Below are positions 63,390 to 64,000 of a stretch of 64,000 bases of DNA, one piece after another. Position 1 is the first letter of the stretch, and every line of letters starts with the position of its first letter. The translations under genes were made by a program, and so were the position numbers. The stretch covers positions 59,084,584 to 59,148,583 of the forward strand of contig CM062296.1 in assembly GCA_031216915.1 (NCBI GenBank), written 5' to 3'. This stretch comes from Pictodentalium vernedei. Lineage: Eukaryota > Mollusca > Scaphopoda > Dentaliida > Dentaliidae. The notes beneath the pieces were generated by a model, which saw only the letters and a list, made by a program, of their open reading frames with translations, was not told where the DNA came from and ran no database searches.

Positions 63390-64000
63390 AATGTAGAAAA
63401 ACGGACGAAAAGACTTACTGATTATAATGGGTATAAATAGACTCATGTTGATGAACCACCTCCATACTATATTTCGTTTCAGTTTAGGTACCTGTACAAT
63501 TTTCGTTTTTTACGATAGTTCATCTTTGGTAAATGACTTTCATTAATGTCTTTTAAGACGTATTGATTGCAGACTCAGGTGAGAAACGCGAGAAAAAGAA
63601 TGTCCGGTTGAGTCAATTGTATTCAAATAGGCATGGATGTTTCCTTACAAAAATGTGCCACCAATTTCAAGAAGCTCAATGTACTTTCCTACCAGTTGCA
63701 GTGACAGACAAAACCTACAATCCAACCTCTGATACCTAACGAGGAGGCCTATATTAATCCAGTCCCTCGCCGGCGTACCCCCCCCCCCCCCTCCTCCCCC
63801 AACTCTCCTTCTCAATCTCCCAGCGGTCAGTCAAAAACTATTTCATAACTGAAAAAATAAACTGATTATCCTCGAATCTGCCCGGCCTCTTTCAAATAAA
63901 TTGTCAATACTTTATAGCTGGTGTAGATTCAGAGACGTTTCCGCAGGAGGTGGGTGGATTGGGGGAGAGTCCCCCATCATTTGTGAAATATACAATAGAT
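63390..64000. repeat. Repeat D, uninterrupted copy
   Basis: Contains in unbroken order the four segments that are dispersed over 8,690-16,480. It includes a C-run (63,779-63,791) absent from the other copy. Sites corresponding to the three insertions are at ~63,530, ~63,720 and 63,858-63,876. It runs off the window end. Confidence 0.85.

Overview
This 64 kb window is repeat-dominated genomic DNA from a metazoan, most likely a marine invertebrate. That assignment is inferred from the element types: CR1-like LINEs with a 2A-like peptide, a Gmr1-type Gypsy element, and tRNA-derived SINEs with a conserved 'GGGCAAGACACTTCACCCC' block. There are no operons, no ribosome-binding sites, no CRISPR arrays and no true tRNA or rRNA genes. 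The species cannot be fixed from sequence alone. Only one stretch resembles a host gene: a six-finger C2H2 zinc-finger ORF on the minus strand at 51,192-51,905. Every other substantial coding stretch belongs to a transposable element, and each element copy carries at least one break or truncation.

Layout, left to right. 1-768: LINE 'family B' RT fragment (-), ending in a C18 tract. 769-8,186: Gypsy LTR retrotransposon in the Gmr1 order gag-PR-INT-RT-RNaseH. 8,690-16,480: one old dispersed repeat ('repeat D') split into four pieces by later LINE insertions, including a near-complete 'family A' LINE (11,387-16,328) flanked by a 19-bp duplication. An uninterrupted copy of repeat D lies at 63,390-64,000. 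16,617-19,083: rearranged family-B LINE (-). 19,084-22,255: non-coding, with a degenerate tandem triplet. 22,260-25,560: family-A RT fragment followed by a family-B ORF1/EN fragment (-). 25,560-34,250: dense field of MITEs and palindromic repeats. 34,255-35,992: tRNA-SINEs and 'repeat C'. 35,993-41,203: near full-length family-B LINE (esterase-type ORF1, then EN-RT). 41,425-47,664: a 6.2-kb foldback structure with ~2.3-2.4 kb inverted arms. 47,830-49,960: ~300-bp tandem repeats and another repeat C/SINE. 51,192-51,905: zinc-finger ORF. 52,115-53,018: truncated family-B LINE (+). 54,577-~59,300: near full-length family-A LINE (-) with an intact 2A motif. 59,580-62,345: cluster of related hairpin units. 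62,366-64,000: family-A LINE tails and repeat D.

Two LINE lineages explain most of the window. Family A (2A signal, EN, GVPQGS-type RT) ends in AATATTGTTTAAACTAA, and its 5'-truncated tails are scattered everywhere. Family B (SGNH-esterase ORF1, EN, GLKQGC-type RT, cysteine-rich tail) ends in a (TTA)n microsatellite. The most unusual structures are the foldback element with a hAT-like element mirrored in both arms, the shared GAGCTC-centred hairpin core in several otherwise different repeats, and the many long poly-G/poly-C tracts, some grown at homologous sites in separate LINE copies.
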